Below, piece after piece: positions 43,620 to 52,453 of a stretch of DNA of 64,000 nt. Below the pieces are notes generated by a model that worked only from the letters and a program-made list of their open reading frames with translations, ran no database searches and was not told the origin of the DNA. This DNA comes from an uncultured Paracoccaceae bacterium (GTDB lineage: Bacteria > Pseudomonadota > Alphaproteobacteria > Rhodobacterales > Rhodobacteraceae): the NCBI GenBank assembly GCA_947503175.1, contig CANNCO010000002.1, positions 1-64,000 of the forward strand, read 5' to 3'. Position 1 is the first letter of the stretch. Each line of letters starts with the position of its first letter. The translations under genes and the position numbers were made by a program.

Positions 43620-45020
43620 ATGTTCCTGAACTCACTTTCTGGCCGGTTCCTGATGCTGACGATCATCTTCGTGATGATCGCGGAAGTGCTGATCTTTGTG
43701 CCGTCGATTGCGCGGTTCCGCGAAGATTACCTGCTGAACCGGCTGGAGCGGGCGCAGATCGCATCGCTGTCAGTCGAGGCGAACGATATGATTACCTCAG
43801 ATCTTGAGGCCGAACTGTTGGCCAATGCGGGCGTCTATAACGTAGTGCTGCGGCGCGATGAGATGCGCCAGCTTGTGCTGTCTTCGCCCATCCCGCAGCC
43901 AGTGATGGCGACTTTCGATCTGCGCGATCCGACAGCGATGGAGTTGATCGTTGATGCGCTGACGCAGCTAGTGGACCCACGCGAAGAGGTGATCCGGATC
44001 ATTGGCAACCCGGTGCAGGATGCAGGCCTTCTGATTGAGATTACCCTGCCGACCGAGCCATTGCGCATGGCGCTGATCGATTATGGCATCCGGATCCTAA
44101 TCCTGTCCGCTGTGATTTCGATTTTCACCGCGGCGCTTTTGTTCTTTGCAGTGCGCCGGCTGCTGGTCAAACCGATCCGGGGTGTGGTCGATGCGATGAT
44201 GAGCTACTCCGAAGCCCCGGAAGACAGCCGCCGGATCATCAAACCAAGCGCGGGTGTACGCGAATTGCATGAGGCCGAGACCGCGCTTCAGTCGCTGCAG
44301 ACAGACCTTACGGCATCGCTGCGCCAAAAGGAACGTCTGGCCCAGCTTGGCGGCGCTGTGGCGAAGATCAGCCATGATCTGCGGAACATCCTGACGGTGG
44401 CCCAGCTTTTTGCAGACCGAATTGACGGCAGCGCCGATCCGACCGTGAACCGGATGGCACCGAAGCTTCTGGGGTCGATCAGCCGGGCCGTGCACCTGTG
44501 CGAATCCACGCTGGCCTTCGGACGGGCCGAGGAGTTACCGCCGATGCTGGACCGGGTCGCACTGAACGGTATCGTTGACGACGTCATCGCCGGTGAAAGC
44601 CTTGCCGCCGGTGACGAGGTCGAGATCGTGGCTGACGTGGTGCCTGGGATGAGCGTTCGGGCGGATACGGAGCAGCTTTACCGGGTACTTTCGAACCTTG
44701 TGCGAAATGCCCGCCAGGCCATCGCTTCAACCGGAAAGCCGGGTCAGGTCGTCGTCGCGGGCCGCGAGGATGAGGATACATGGAAGATCACGGTGACCGA
44801 TACCGGACCGGGACTGCCGGAAAAGGCGCGCGAGAACCTGTTCCGCGCGTTTCAGGGTGGCACGCGCAAAGGCGGAACTGGTCTCGGCCTTGCCATCGCG
44901 GCGGAGCTGGTGCGCGGGCATGGCGGGCGGTTGGAGCTTGCCCGCAGCGATGAGACCGGTACCGAATTCGCGATCACGCTACCCAAAACGCTCGCGGCGC
45001 TGGAGGCGGCGGCGGAGTGA
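43620..45020 (+). CDS. Sensor histidine kinase (orphan)
   Basis: 466 residues: TM1 (about 9-29), a periplasmic sensor of about 130 residues, TM2 (about 156-179), HAMP (VKPIRGVVDAMMSY), the phospho-acceptor H-box KISHDLRN (His252), and the HATPase boxes NLVRNARQAI, DTGPGLP and GGTGLGLAIA. No response regulator gene is adjacent on the visible DNA. Its end lies 50 bases from the tRNA-Arg gene where element 2 begins. Confidence 0.9.
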   Translation: MFLNSLSGRFLMLTIIFVMIAEVLIFVPSIARFREDYLLNRLERAQIASLSVEANDMITSDLEAELLANAGVYNVVLRRDEMRQLVLSSPIPQPVMATFDLRDPTAMELIVDALTQLVDPREEVIRIIGNPVQDAGLLIEITLPTEPLRMALIDYGIRILILSAVISIFTAALLFFAVRRLLVKPIRGVVDAMMSYSEAPEDSRRIIKPSAGVRELHEAETALQSLQTDLTASLRQKERLAQLGGAVAKISHDLRNILTVAQLFADRIDGSADPTVNRMAPKLLGSISRAVHLCESTLAFGRAEELPPMLDRVALNGIVDDVIAGESLAAGDEVEIVADVVPGMSVRADTEQLYRVLSNLVRNARQAIASTGKPGQVVVAGREDEDTWKITVTDTGPGLPEKARENLFRAFQGGTRKGGTGLGLAIAAELVRGHGGRLELARSDETGTEFAITLPKTLAALEAAAE

Positions 45021-45070
45021 ATTGGGGCCTTGCATTGGCCCGCACACGCCGTTACATCCCGCCTGTCCGC

Positions 45071-45147
45071 GCGCTGGTAGCTCAGTTGGATAGAGTACTT
45101 GACTACGAATCAAGGGGTCGGGGGTTCGAATCCTCCCCAGCGCGCCA
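45071..45147 (+). tRNA. tRNA-Arg (ACG anticodon)
   Basis: A 77-base cloverleaf with encoded CCA. The acceptor GCGCTGG pairs with CCAGCGC; the anticodon stem CTTGA/TCAAG holds loop CTACGAA, giving ACG; the T arm has GGTTCGAATCC. Its last 46 bases are duplicated exactly at 60430-60475, marking it as the target of element 2. Confidence 0.95.
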
Positions 45148-45200
45148 CTTAACCTCTTAAAAATTAATGATAATATAGGCGATGCGTTTGCAATGCGGTC

Positions 45201-45225
45201 GTCATTTGCAACGTATTTGCAACGT
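45201..45225 (+). promoter_or_regulatory. ATTTGCAACGT tandem doublet, left end
   Basis: Two perfect 11-mers ATTTGCAACGT back to back (45204-45225), preceded by GTC. The same 25 bases recur at 60289-60313 in the same orientation. A degenerate half-site (GTTTGCAATGC) is at 45186. Probable integrase arm sites. The rest of 45148-45461 has no gene that I can see. Confidence 0.75.
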
Positions 45226-45461
45226 GCGACTGGCTGCGGCTCATTCCGAACATTGGATCGTCCTCATTAGCCTCCGGTCGGCGTTTAAACGCCCCAAGAT
45301 ACTGATTTCACTCTGCTTTGTACCAAAAATAGTTCTTGACTACAGGTAGGTGGCTTCTTACCTGTTGGTTGGGTTTTTAAGGAGTGGACCGATGCACCTC
45401 TAGCGCGTCCCATCGGGCGCGGGTCGGCAAGAGCCGATCCAACCTCATAGGGAGTGTCGTT

Positions 45462-45728
45462 ATGACCAACCCTTCGCTGGCATCTTACTGCCAAATAATC
45501 GAGCGTGCACTGCACGTAGCAATGGCACAGAGACAAGACCTTTTCGAAATCGACGAGATGGGTCTGATCTTCAGTGGCATTCGAGTTCCAAATGAAATGT
45601 TGCCTGCGCTCAAAAAAAGCATGGATTGGGACGAGATGGTCGGAAGGCTGCAAGGCGATCTGGCTAAGAAACGCGCCTATCTCGAAGACAAAGAGCGCGC
45701 TCTTGCAGACCTCGTAGGTGCGTCATGA
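45462..45728 (+). CDS. Hypothetical 88-residue protein
   Basis: Not recognised. Start MTNPSLASYCQIIERALHVAMAQRQDLFEIDEMG; the C-terminal third (EMVGRLQGDLAKKRAYLEDKERALADL) looks like a coiled coil. GGGAG lies 7-11 bases before the ATG and the stop overlaps the next ATG (ATGA), which supports a true two-gene unit. It is next to the tRNA in the cargo zone of element 2. Confidence 0.65.
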   Translation: MTNPSLASYCQIIERALHVAMAQRQDLFEIDEMGLIFSGIRVPNEMLPALKKSMDWDEMVGRLQGDLAKKRAYLEDKERALADLVGAS

Positions 45729-45868
45729 ACCCGGCTGTACGCGAGCGCCTCCGCCTTATCAGCCAGGGCCTCGACGATTACAGCTATGTGCGCTTCAAGC
45801 ATTGTGGCCGCCTTTACATCTTCATGGAAGGGCGTTGGTGGACCGCGCCCGACCTCTGGCGCAAATGA
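45725..45868 (+). CDS. Very small protein (47 residues)
   Basis: MNPAVRERLRLISQGLD... ending in FMEGRWWTAPDLWRK. It is rich in aromatic residues and Arg. The ATGA overlap with the preceding gene and the terminator just after it argue for real coding despite the length. No family recognised; it may be a small partner of the 88-residue protein. Confidence 0.6.
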   Translation: MNPAVRERLRLISQGLDDYSYVRFKHCGRLYIFMEGRWWTAPDLWRK

Positions 45869-45872
45869 CAAC

Positions 45873-45934
45873 GGGCGGCATTGCGCCGCCCGCCTTGCAC
45901 CATCGATCTGGGCGGCTCTTGGGCCGCCCTTTTC
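45873..45934. terminator. Double hairpin terminator between convergent genes
   Basis: The first stem is GGGCGGC/GCCGCCC at 45873-45891. The second is GGGCGGC (45910-45916) with GCCGCCC (45923-45929), followed by TTTT. It ends the small plus-strand operon and lies at the 3' end of the convergent DUF3489-like gene. Confidence 0.8.
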
Positions 45935-46338
45935 TATGCCTTCTCAAAGTCCTTCGGCGTGATCAGCCACAGCGATCCGACCCTGCGCTCGACGCCAAGG
46001 CCCATCGGGCGGATATCCGTGTAGATCGCGGATTGCGCCGTCGCCTTGGTCCATCCAAGGCGTGCGGCGAGATCATCAACCGTAACGCCATCAGCGAGGG
46101 CCTGCACAATCAAGGCGCGCTTTGTCCCGGCGCGCGGCAGCTTAAGGTCTTCTGATCGCTTCACAGGCTTGAAGAAAATGCGATCTGCACTGCGGCCACT
46201 GAGCGCCCGCCTGCGCCCCACCATCGCGCGCAGGGTCGCCGCTGTGACCTTGCGAAGCTGTGCGACGGAATAGCGCTCGGCTTCGGGCAACAGGGCGTTT
46301 AGGTCGGCTTTTGTCATCTTCTCGATTGGGTTGGTCAT
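45934..46338 (-). CDS. DUF3489-like winged-helix protein
   Basis: 134 residues. The C-terminal part (KRALIVQALADGVTVDDLAARLGWTKATAQSAIYTDIRPMGLGVERR) is the small winged-helix domain called DUF3489, common in alphaproteobacteria and phages. The N-terminal part is basic. GGAG precedes the ATG. Convergent with the small-protein operon. It may be a DNA-binding regulator of the element. Confidence 0.7.
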   Translation of the reverse strand: MTNPIEKMTKADLNALLPEAERYSVAQLRKVTAATLRAMVGRRRALSGRSADRIFFKPVKRSEDLKLPRAGTKRALIVQALADGVTVDDLAARLGWTKATAQSAIYTDIRPMGLGVERRVGSLWLITPKDFEKA

Positions 46339-46954
46339 TTTCGTCTCCGTTAATACTTCAGGACTTCTGACCTGTATTCATCTGGACGGAATGACTCGGG
46401 GACGTCAACCGATGCGCTCAAATCGCTTCAGAGACCGACTTTTTTCGCCGTCGGGCACGATGGTACCAAGAATACCCTTATCCCCAGCGAGCGGGCAAAA
46501 ATCGAGGGGTAGCGCGTGTGTCTCGTCGAGTTTGTCGGGCAACGACACGGGCGACGGCGGCGAGGACGAGAGAACGATGGCGGAATAACCGGAAGACGCC
46601 GAGTCAGCTACGGCGTCATTTCGCGGCTATCGCGTCGAATGCGGAAAACGGGCCTTCGCTGCCGCTGCGTATTCTGAGCGAGATCATACGAAAGCAGCCA
46701 TTAGTTCTCAGGATCACCGGTCTTTATCTCAGCTTGATGTCCCTCTTCCCGGTAATTTCGACGACTGTGCATCTTACTCGGATACCTCGACAACAAGCCG
46801 CCGTTGAAGAGAAACACTGGGTGGTGCCAAGTATGGTCGGGACACACATCGATCAAAACGACTGCGATCAACGCCACAGTGTTGTGGCCAAATCAACTGC
46901 GGCTGGCCGATCAGACGTGAAAGCTGGAGGATTGCACTGCTGAAGCGGACCAAC
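46339..46954. other. Gene-poor stretch in element 2
   Basis: No convincing gene: open frames here lack starts with Shine-Dalgarno sequences, family similarity or a consistent codon pattern. It separates the DUF3489-like gene from the large NTPase gene (both minus strand) and falls in GC content toward the latter. Confidence 0.5.
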
Positions 46955-49402
46955 TCACTTCGGAGATGATTTTTTGAGAAACTTCTCTACCAACGCAAAC
47001 GTTGGAACGCCTTGCCGAACCGAAGTGGTAAAGTCGAAGTACTGTGCGCTTATGTCTGCCGAAAGCCACTGATTTTCAAGATACTCCCTAAATACTAGGG
47101 CTTTCCTAAACCTATCAGCGATATTGAAAGAACCCGCAAGGCCTACGATTCTGTCACGATGCGAGACATCAAAAACTGGTGTATCGATTGATACCGCGTC
47201 TAAAAACGAAAACGAACAGAACCACTTTCTGATGTGGTAAAGGCCGACTGAGGTTACTCGGTAGTGAAAGGTTTCTGGTTGCTCAGAATCCGACACTATG
47301 GTTTCACGATAGTGCAATACCGGCGTTTCTATGAGGCGGTTGCGCGCAAGCTTTCTTAGCGAGTTTTGCGTTTGCTCAATGGTAAATCCAAATTTTTGCA
47401 TCTCCGTAACAATTGCTTCCCCAGAGACATAGCCATCACGGTTCTTTATGCCTGAATTGGAGTATAGAAACGACACAAGAAGAGGTTTCAAAAAATGCTC
47501 TCGCGGATCCGAAGTAGATACGTCGAAGACATTACAAGCATACAGTGACGATTGAGGGTTATAGTACGAATACTCTCCCAACAAGGCGTGCTTGGTAAGC
47601 TCGTGGAGCGGAACAATGTAATTTCCAGTTTCCTCTTCGATTCTAATTATTTTTTCTGCCTCGACGTTGGGGCTTCCAAAAAAGCTCGAAACAAGCTCAA
47701 CTACGGACCGAACATTCCCTCCAGTAATGTTGCTCAAAAATTCTCTGATTTCTTCATTGGATCGAATAGATCGCAAGGTTGCACGCAAAAATAGCACAAT
47801 ACCACCAAGCCGAAATTTTATGGAGTTCAAAGCTTCAAGGCGTTGTTCGCCTTCAGCAACTCGAATTGCAAACTGCAAGCGTCTCTGTATGACCTCATCA
47901 GCAGGAGGTGGTGTTATCGAAAAGACTTTGTTTTGGTACCCCGACAACGCGCCTCGTTTCTTCGACTCGTAGAAAGTGCTAGGCCGTAGTGCGATAAAGA
48001 CCAAAGCAGAACCACCTGCAGCGAGCTCTTGAGCGACCAAGAACGCGTTTTGCTGCGTTTCATAGTCACGTTGATCCGCATTGTCGAGGACCACTATAAG
48101 CTGCCGTCCTTGACCGAAGCACAAGTGACCTAGAGATGCTTGCAGATGGCTTGATCGGTCTGCAACTAAACTGTTCAGAAAATCGGCTCTGCGAACTGCA
48201 TATTCTGCCGGGTTTGTGTCTTTGAGGCTTTCATTTGGCCCAGTTTCAAAGACGGCAATTTCTTCGTGGTGCGCAGTCTTAATGAAGTTCTCTGAGTCAA
48301 TGTTGATTGAATAGTTTTGCCTAAGCAAGTTTTTGATTTCTTGAACAATAAATACTCGTAGATCTAAGGTAAGTGCGCCTTGGTTCCCTAGATTGATATG
48401 GAGAAACACCGTGTCGTCACGCATCTGCTCCTCTAGTTGAAAGTACAAGTTTTCAAAGAAAGAGGTTTTGCCAACGCCAACGTCACCAAGAACGACAAAT
48501 GGACTAGATGATAATCCCTTCTCAAAGCTGGGATCTTTGTAGATCATCCCATCTTTTGCTCTTGGGTCAATTCGACCTCTGAGAGCTTTGGGGGCAGAAG
48601 ACGATGCCACCACTCGTTTGTATCTGTTTGAAATGATTTGCTTGCTGAGCATTGTGTGGCGGCTGTTGGCTTCTATCGAAACGTAACAATCGTCATAGAA
48701 TGACCTCCGCACTTCGCTGTTTTCCTCTATTTCTTCCAGTAAAAGAGTCGATAGCGTCCGAATATTCTCCTGAAAGTCGCTACGGTACCTGTGTCTTAGT
48801 GGGTCAGGAATGGACTCTGATGCCTTTTGAGGTAGCCTGGGTGATCGGTGTATAGCTATGTCTCTGTAGGCTCGGTTCTCTCTTACGCCCTCTGGTGACA
48901 ACAGTTTCCAGAGCAAGTCAAAGTTCTTTAAGTATGAGTCGAAACCATCAAAAAAATAGCACTCGCCTCCTGATGGTGGGCCTGATTGGACGACCGCCTG
49001 GAAGATCATGAGTTGTGGACCGTTGCAGACTATGCCCAATCTCGCGCCTTTCAGAGCACAGTAAGTTAGACACTGCGTAAACGCTTCTTTCAGTTCTTTT
49101 GAGGCCTCAAGGAGCGGCTCGATCTTGCGCACTTTTGATGGAGTGCCGCTAGGCAAGTCCCCGAAACGCCGACTTTCCCGCTTCGCTTCGAGGATCGCTC
49201 GAATGGGATTGCCGAGTTCATAATCCGTCCTGCCACCAGCTTCGTCATATTGCTCAACTTTGATGTCTGGTGTTTGCCAGCCCAAACATTCCACAAGCAG
49301 GCGATCTACAAATTGAAACCGATTGGTAGCCTCATTCCATTCTGCACTATCAGCTGGTCGGTCGTTTAGAATTTCTTTTAGCTTCCGTCGCCCGACTGTC
49401 AT
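46955..49402 (-). CDS. PD-(D/E)XK nuclease - P-loop NTPase fusion, candidate defence protein
   Basis: About 815 residues, clearly lower in GC than its surroundings. The N-terminal domain resembles the HsdR-type nuclease fold: TDYELGNPIRAILEAK (about 57-73) gives the D and E-x-K pattern, followed by QCLTYCALKGARLGIVCNG. The central P-loop NTPase has Walker A GDVGVGKTS (about 305-313) and Walker B LIVVLDNADQRD (about 434). The C-terminal region reads like a winged-helix/sensor part. This layout suits a STAND-like defence protein. The start is uncertain: an in-frame TTG at 49501 would add 33 residues. Confidence 0.72.
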   Translation of the reverse strand: MTVGRRKLKEILNDRPADSAEWNEATNRFQFVDRLLVECLGWQTPDIKVEQYDEAGGRTDYELGNPIRAILEAKRESRRFGDLPSGTPSKVRKIEPLLEASKELKEAFTQCLTYCALKGARLGIVCNGPQLMIFQAVVQSGPPSGGECYFFDGFDSYLKNFDLLWKLLSPEGVRENRAYRDIAIHRSPRLPQKASESIPDPLRHRYRSDFQENIRTLSTLLLEEIEENSEVRRSFYDDCYVSIEANSRHTMLSKQIISNRYKRVVASSSAPKALRGRIDPRAKDGMIYKDPSFEKGLSSSPFVVLGDVGVGKTSFFENLYFQLEEQMRDDTVFLHINLGNQGALTLDLRVFIVQEIKNLLRQNYSINIDSENFIKTAHHEEIAVFETGPNESLKDTNPAEYAVRRADFLNSLVADRSSHLQASLGHLCFGQGRQLIVVLDNADQRDYETQQNAFLVAQELAAGGSALVFIALRPSTFYESKKRGALSGYQNKVFSITPPPADEVIQRRLQFAIRVAEGEQRLEALNSIKFRLGGIVLFLRATLRSIRSNEEIREFLSNITGGNVRSVVELVSSFFGSPNVEAEKIIRIEEETGNYIVPLHELTKHALLGEYSYYNPQSSLYACNVFDVSTSDPREHFLKPLLVSFLYSNSGIKNRDGYVSGEAIVTEMQKFGFTIEQTQNSLRKLARNRLIETPVLHYRETIVSDSEQPETFHYRVTSVGLYHIRKWFCSFSFLDAVSIDTPVFDVSHRDRIVGLAGSFNIADRFRKALVFREYLENQWLSADISAQYFDFTTSVRQGVPTFALVEKFLKKSSPK

Positions 49403-49761
49403 CTCATGCTTGGATTGCAATGTTGGCCTCCGGCTAATGCCCCATTCGAGTTGGATTCCGTGTGCGGACTCGCAGCTTATCAGCTTAACATCGAGTGGCA
49501 ACGTGAGACGTGGAAATGCATGTTTGGATCCAAACCCAAGCCTTTGTTACGACTTCCGGCAACTAGAGTTGAGAGCGCAAACAGAGATGAACGGTACTGA
49601 TGCCTGCAACCAGCCAAGCAAGCAAACAGCCGCTTCTTCCCGGTTGCAGCGAACGTCCGGTTTGATGAGCTGCACTGCAGTACTGCCGGCATTGCCCGAA
49701 AGGCAAGTTTGGGCCGTTCTTGCCAGCTTGCTGGGACGTGACTAAGACCCGCCGAGCCTGA
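49403..49761. other. Gap between cargo and packaging operon
   Basis: Holds the upstream region of the NTPase gene and the DNA past the terminase nuclease stop. I see no gene, strong hairpin or repeat. Confidence 0.4.
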
Positions 49762-50466
49762 TCAGTACAGCCCCGCGACTGTGCTTACCGAAAACCCACC
49801 GCCTTGCAGGTCGGTGGTTTCGAGATAGGCGAGTGCAAGGGCGATACCGGCGTCCGCGTGGTGGCCTTTGCCGCCGCCCGCAAGTACGAGATTGCCAGCG
49901 GACGTCGTCTTCTGCTCGAACGATGCGATCTCCTTCATGAGTTGATCGCGTGTCGGCAGGTCAGCCTCAATTGTCAGGTCGCCTGTTTCGAACCCAGACG
50001 CCATGTTCTCGATCAGGGTGTTCTTAGCGACCCAGACCATGTGCCCTTTCTTAGTCACGGCAGACCCCGCCGTGATGATCGCGGCCCAGTGGTCAACGCC
50101 TTCTTGCAGAAGGATGTCCGAGAACGGCTTGCCGAGGCCTGACGCGTCAATGATCAGCGACCAGTTCGGGATTTGCTCGAGCTTGCGGATTGTCCAATGG
50201 GCGAGGTCTGTGAAGTCATCGAGTTGGACGGTCTCCATGAAGACGACTGTCCGTTTACGCTTCCCAAGACGCTGCTGCCAACCGTTGCCCGTCAGTTCAG
50301 GCAAGCAGCGGTCACGCAGCACGACGAGCGCAGATGGGTCGTGACGCCCGAGATCGAGGCCGACGCTGTGCTTGTCCCAGCCGACGACCGTCTGACCGAT
50401 GGCTGCAGGATCGCCTTTCGTGTCGATGCGGACCGTGCCGTCGGGGCGATAGACTAAGTCAGACAT
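49762..50466 (-). CDS. Terminase large subunit, nuclease half (element 2)
   Basis: 234 residues of RNase H-like TerL nuclease. Acidic residues VGLDLGR (Asp38), LIIDASGLG and HHADAGIALALA are all present. The gene has its own ATG, which overlaps the ATPase stop by 13 bases in a different frame, so it is a separate polypeptide. The N-terminus (YRPDGTVRIDTKGDP) aligns with the element 1 nuclease. Last gene of the packaging operon. Confidence 0.85.
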   Translation of the reverse strand: MSDLVYRPDGTVRIDTKGDPAAIGQTVVGWDKHSVGLDLGRHDPSALVVLRDRCLPELTGNGWQQRLGKRKRTVVFMETVQLDDFTDLAHWTIRKLEQIPNWSLIIDASGLGKPFSDILLQEGVDHWAAIITAGSAVTKKGHMVWVAKNTLIENMASGFETGDLTIEADLPTRDQLMKEIASFEQKTTSAGNLVLAGGGKGHHADAGIALALAYLETTDLQGGGFSVSTVAGLY

Positions 50467-51218
50467 AGTGCACCTATCTCGTTGCTCATCGCGCGCTCGA
50501 GAACGTCATGTCCGATCACAGGGATTCCGGCCCCGAGGAATTCACAAAGGTGTTCCTGACGGAAGCGCAGGTCGGACATGAACCGGCGGTCGAACTCTAC
50601 CTTCTTCGCGAGGCGCGGGATGTTGACGGACAAGGCGTGGACCTTGCTTCCGTGGCCTTGTGTCCATTGCTGATGGAAGAATCCCTCCCTGCCTGCGGGC
50701 GTTGAAATCGCCAACACGCGACCATCCGCCTTCCGCATGGGTAGAATTGCCGTGATGCTGTCGTCGTCCATGAACGCGCATTCGTCCAAGATGAGGGTGT
50801 CAAATGTGCCGCCTCGGCTTTTGTCGGTGGCTGGTAGCGATACGATCCTGCCCGGACCATCCAGTCTTTCAATTTCGGTTTTGAGCGGGTTCGTCTTCGG
50901 TGCAAACGGGTCTCGTTCCAGAAACTCCCGAACACGCCTCAGCAGTTCGATGCTCTGACGCTGTGACGGGGCGAACAGGGCAACGTCCTTGCCACGTGTC
51001 AGATCATCCCACGCCAAGGCCGCGATGGAGGTTGACTTGCCGACCTGCCGCGATGCGAGGCACGTCACGAAAGCATCATCCTCGTTTAAACGCGGGTTGG
51101 TGCGGAGCAGTTCGATCTGGTACTCGTCTGGTTGCCCGATGGTCATGCGGAACCGCTCGACCGGATCGAGTGACGCCGCGACACCGCGTAGGAAATCGAC
51201 TGCTGCGTTGTGCATCAT
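50454..51218 (-). CDS. Terminase large subunit, ATPase half (element 2)
   Basis: 254 residues comprising only the packaging motor: Walker A ASRQVGKST (about 55-63), Walker B TLILDE (141-146) and coupling motif ISTPAG. The protein ends at GALCLT, with the nuclease encoded by the next, overlapping gene. The ATG overlaps the TerS stop. Its arrangement matches element 1. Confidence 0.87.
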   Translation of the reverse strand: MMHNAAVDFLRGVAASLDPVERFRMTIGQPDEYQIELLRTNPRLNEDDAFVTCLASRQVGKSTSIAALAWDDLTRGKDVALFAPSQRQSIELLRRVREFLERDPFAPKTNPLKTEIERLDGPGRIVSLPATDKSRGGTFDTLILDECAFMDDDSITAILPMRKADGRVLAISTPAGREGFFHQQWTQGHGSKVHALSVNIPRLAKKVEFDRRFMSDLRFRQEHLCEFLGAGIPVIGHDVLERAMSNEIGALCLT

Positions 51219-51763
51219 GACTGGCCAATGAGTTTCATTTGGTGCAGTTCAGCCAAGAAGTCGGCTTTGGCTTGTGGGTGGTTTTCGAGGACGCGCAGTG
51301 TGACCATTTTTAGGTCGTGGAAAGCAGGACTGTTTTTCACGTCCACGTCGATCTCGATGCGCTTCGACAGCTTGCCTTGGATTTCGGCGAGGGCCATGAG
51401 GCTTTGTCTTGTCTCCTTAAGGGAAACGAGGACCATATAGTTGTCGTCGTCTTCCTCGGCCTGTTCGATCAGAGCTTTGAGCTTGCCGAGAACCCACCTC
51501 ATGTCGGTTGCCACATCCTCGCCGAAGAGGGTAATCGTCTCGCGTGCAGCTTCTGCTTCTGCTTTCTGCCGCCCTTCCATCCACTTCGCGATCAGCATCG
51601 TCTGCTCGGCTTCCGAATAAGAGTCGACGAGGCGCTTAACCGACGCGTCGGACGTGCGGTACTGGCGCGCAATGGCATTCTTTGCGACCTCACCGACGAG
51701 GACGCGGGTGACAATCGCCTCCCGCGTTGCTTTCGGCAGACCACGAAGTTTAGACGCTGGCAT
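51215..51763 (-). CDS. Small terminase subunit, TerS-like (element 2)
   Basis: 182 residues. The N-terminal HTH-like part (ATREAIVTRVLVGEVAKNAIARQYRTSDASVKRLV) resembles TerS DNA-binding domains; a helical core follows, and the C-terminal HPQAKADFLAELHQMKL matches the element 1 TerS. It overlaps the genes on both sides. It would select this element's DNA for packaging. Confidence 0.77.
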   Translation of the reverse strand: MPASKLRGLPKATREAIVTRVLVGEVAKNAIARQYRTSDASVKRLVDSYSEAEQTMLIAKWMEGRQKAEAEAARETITLFGEDVATDMRWVLGKLKALIEQAEEDDDNYMVLVSLKETRQSLMALAEIQGKLSKRIEIDVDVKNSPAFHDLKMVTLRVLENHPQAKADFLAELHQMKLIGQS

Positions 51764-52016
51764 TCATTCTCTCCAAGGCTGCACCCGTTAGAACAAGGAT
51801 GCCGTCTCCACCGACCTGTTTCAGGAACTTGCGCGTTGCGCGCCAATGCGTCGGGTGGCGATAGGCAACATCCAGAAAGTCAGCATCCGTTTCTGCGGGC
51901 GCGATCATTTGCAGAACGGTGCAGCGCGCGATTGCTGTGTCTTCAACGTTTGGGTTGTCGATGAAGTGCCACAGGAGATCATGAACAGCGGCGTCCGCCG
52001 CGTCACGCGGGCGCAT
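51750..52016 (-). CDS. Hypothetical 88-residue protein before small terminase
   Basis: Not recognised; helical (AADAAVHDLLWHFIDNPNVEDTAIARCTVLQMIAP). It overlaps the coiled-coil gene before it and the TerS gene after it by 14 bases each. Positional counterpart of the 103-residue protein of element 1. Confidence 0.65.
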   Translation of the reverse strand: MRPRDAADAAVHDLLWHFIDNPNVEDTAIARCTVLQMIAPAETDADFLDVAYRHPTHWRATRKFLKQVGGDGILVLTGAALERMNASV

Positions 52017-52359
52017 TACGACCGGCGATCAGCAGGCGCACGCCCGCTTTCTCGGCCTCTGCTTTTGCGGCTTGGTAGCGGCGAGGATCGCACGCGTCGT
52101 CACGGTCGAGGATGATATCCTTCGTCTGCGTCCCGCTGTCTTTCAGCACCGCAGCCAGTTGGTCGGACGTTTCCTTTTGACCGCGAAGTTCGGTCAGCAG
52201 TTCGTCGTTCTTCTGGACGAGGGCTTCCGTGGATTTCGTGACCTGTTCGTGCACAACATCGCGCATGAGTTCGGACAACTTGTCGGTCGTGCCGAGCTTC
52301 GCTGCAACCTTTTCAACGAGGCCGTCGAACAGTTCTTCTTGGGTTTTGGCGTCTGCCAT
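52003..52359 (-). CDS. Small coiled-coil protein of the packaging operon (element 2)
   Basis: 118 residues from the ATG at 52359, preceded by AAGGAG. The first about 75 residues are a charged probable coiled coil (LVEKVAAKLGTTDKLSELMRDVVHEQVTKSTEALVQKNDELLTELRG). The C-terminus (DACDPRRYQAAKAEAEKAGVRLLIAGRN) matches the pattern of the element 1 protein. The two are likely homologues in a conserved slot between portal and terminase. The frame upstream to 52530 is not used. Confidence 0.7.
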   Translation of the reverse strand: MADAKTQEELFDGLVEKVAAKLGTTDKLSELMRDVVHEQVTKSTEALVQKNDELLTELRGQKETSDQLAAVLKDSGTQTKDIILDRDDACDPRRYQAAKAEAEKAGVRLLIAGRNAPA

Positions 52360-52371
52360 TTCTTGCTCCTT

Positions 52372-52418
52372 CAAATCAAACGAGGCGGCCCTGCGACCAC
52401 CTCGCTCGTTCGATTTTG
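52372..52418 (-). promoter_or_regulatory. Hairpin before the coiled-coil gene (element 2)
   Basis: CAAATCAAACGAG (52372-52384) pairs imperfectly with CTCGTTCGATTTTG (52405-52418); CGAGG (52381-52385) can instead pair with CCTCG (52400-52404), so two folds compete. It ends directly before the AAGGAG of the next gene and fills the only large gap in this operon, as in element 1. Confidence 0.55.
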
Positions 52419-52453
52419 AGCAAGGCAATCTCAGACTACCATAGGTTGCATTG

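Noticed and set aside
46518-46943. A 141-residue plus-strand frame in element 2
   Set aside because: No Shine-Dalgarno, no family features, and a compositional break in the middle; treated as non-coding.
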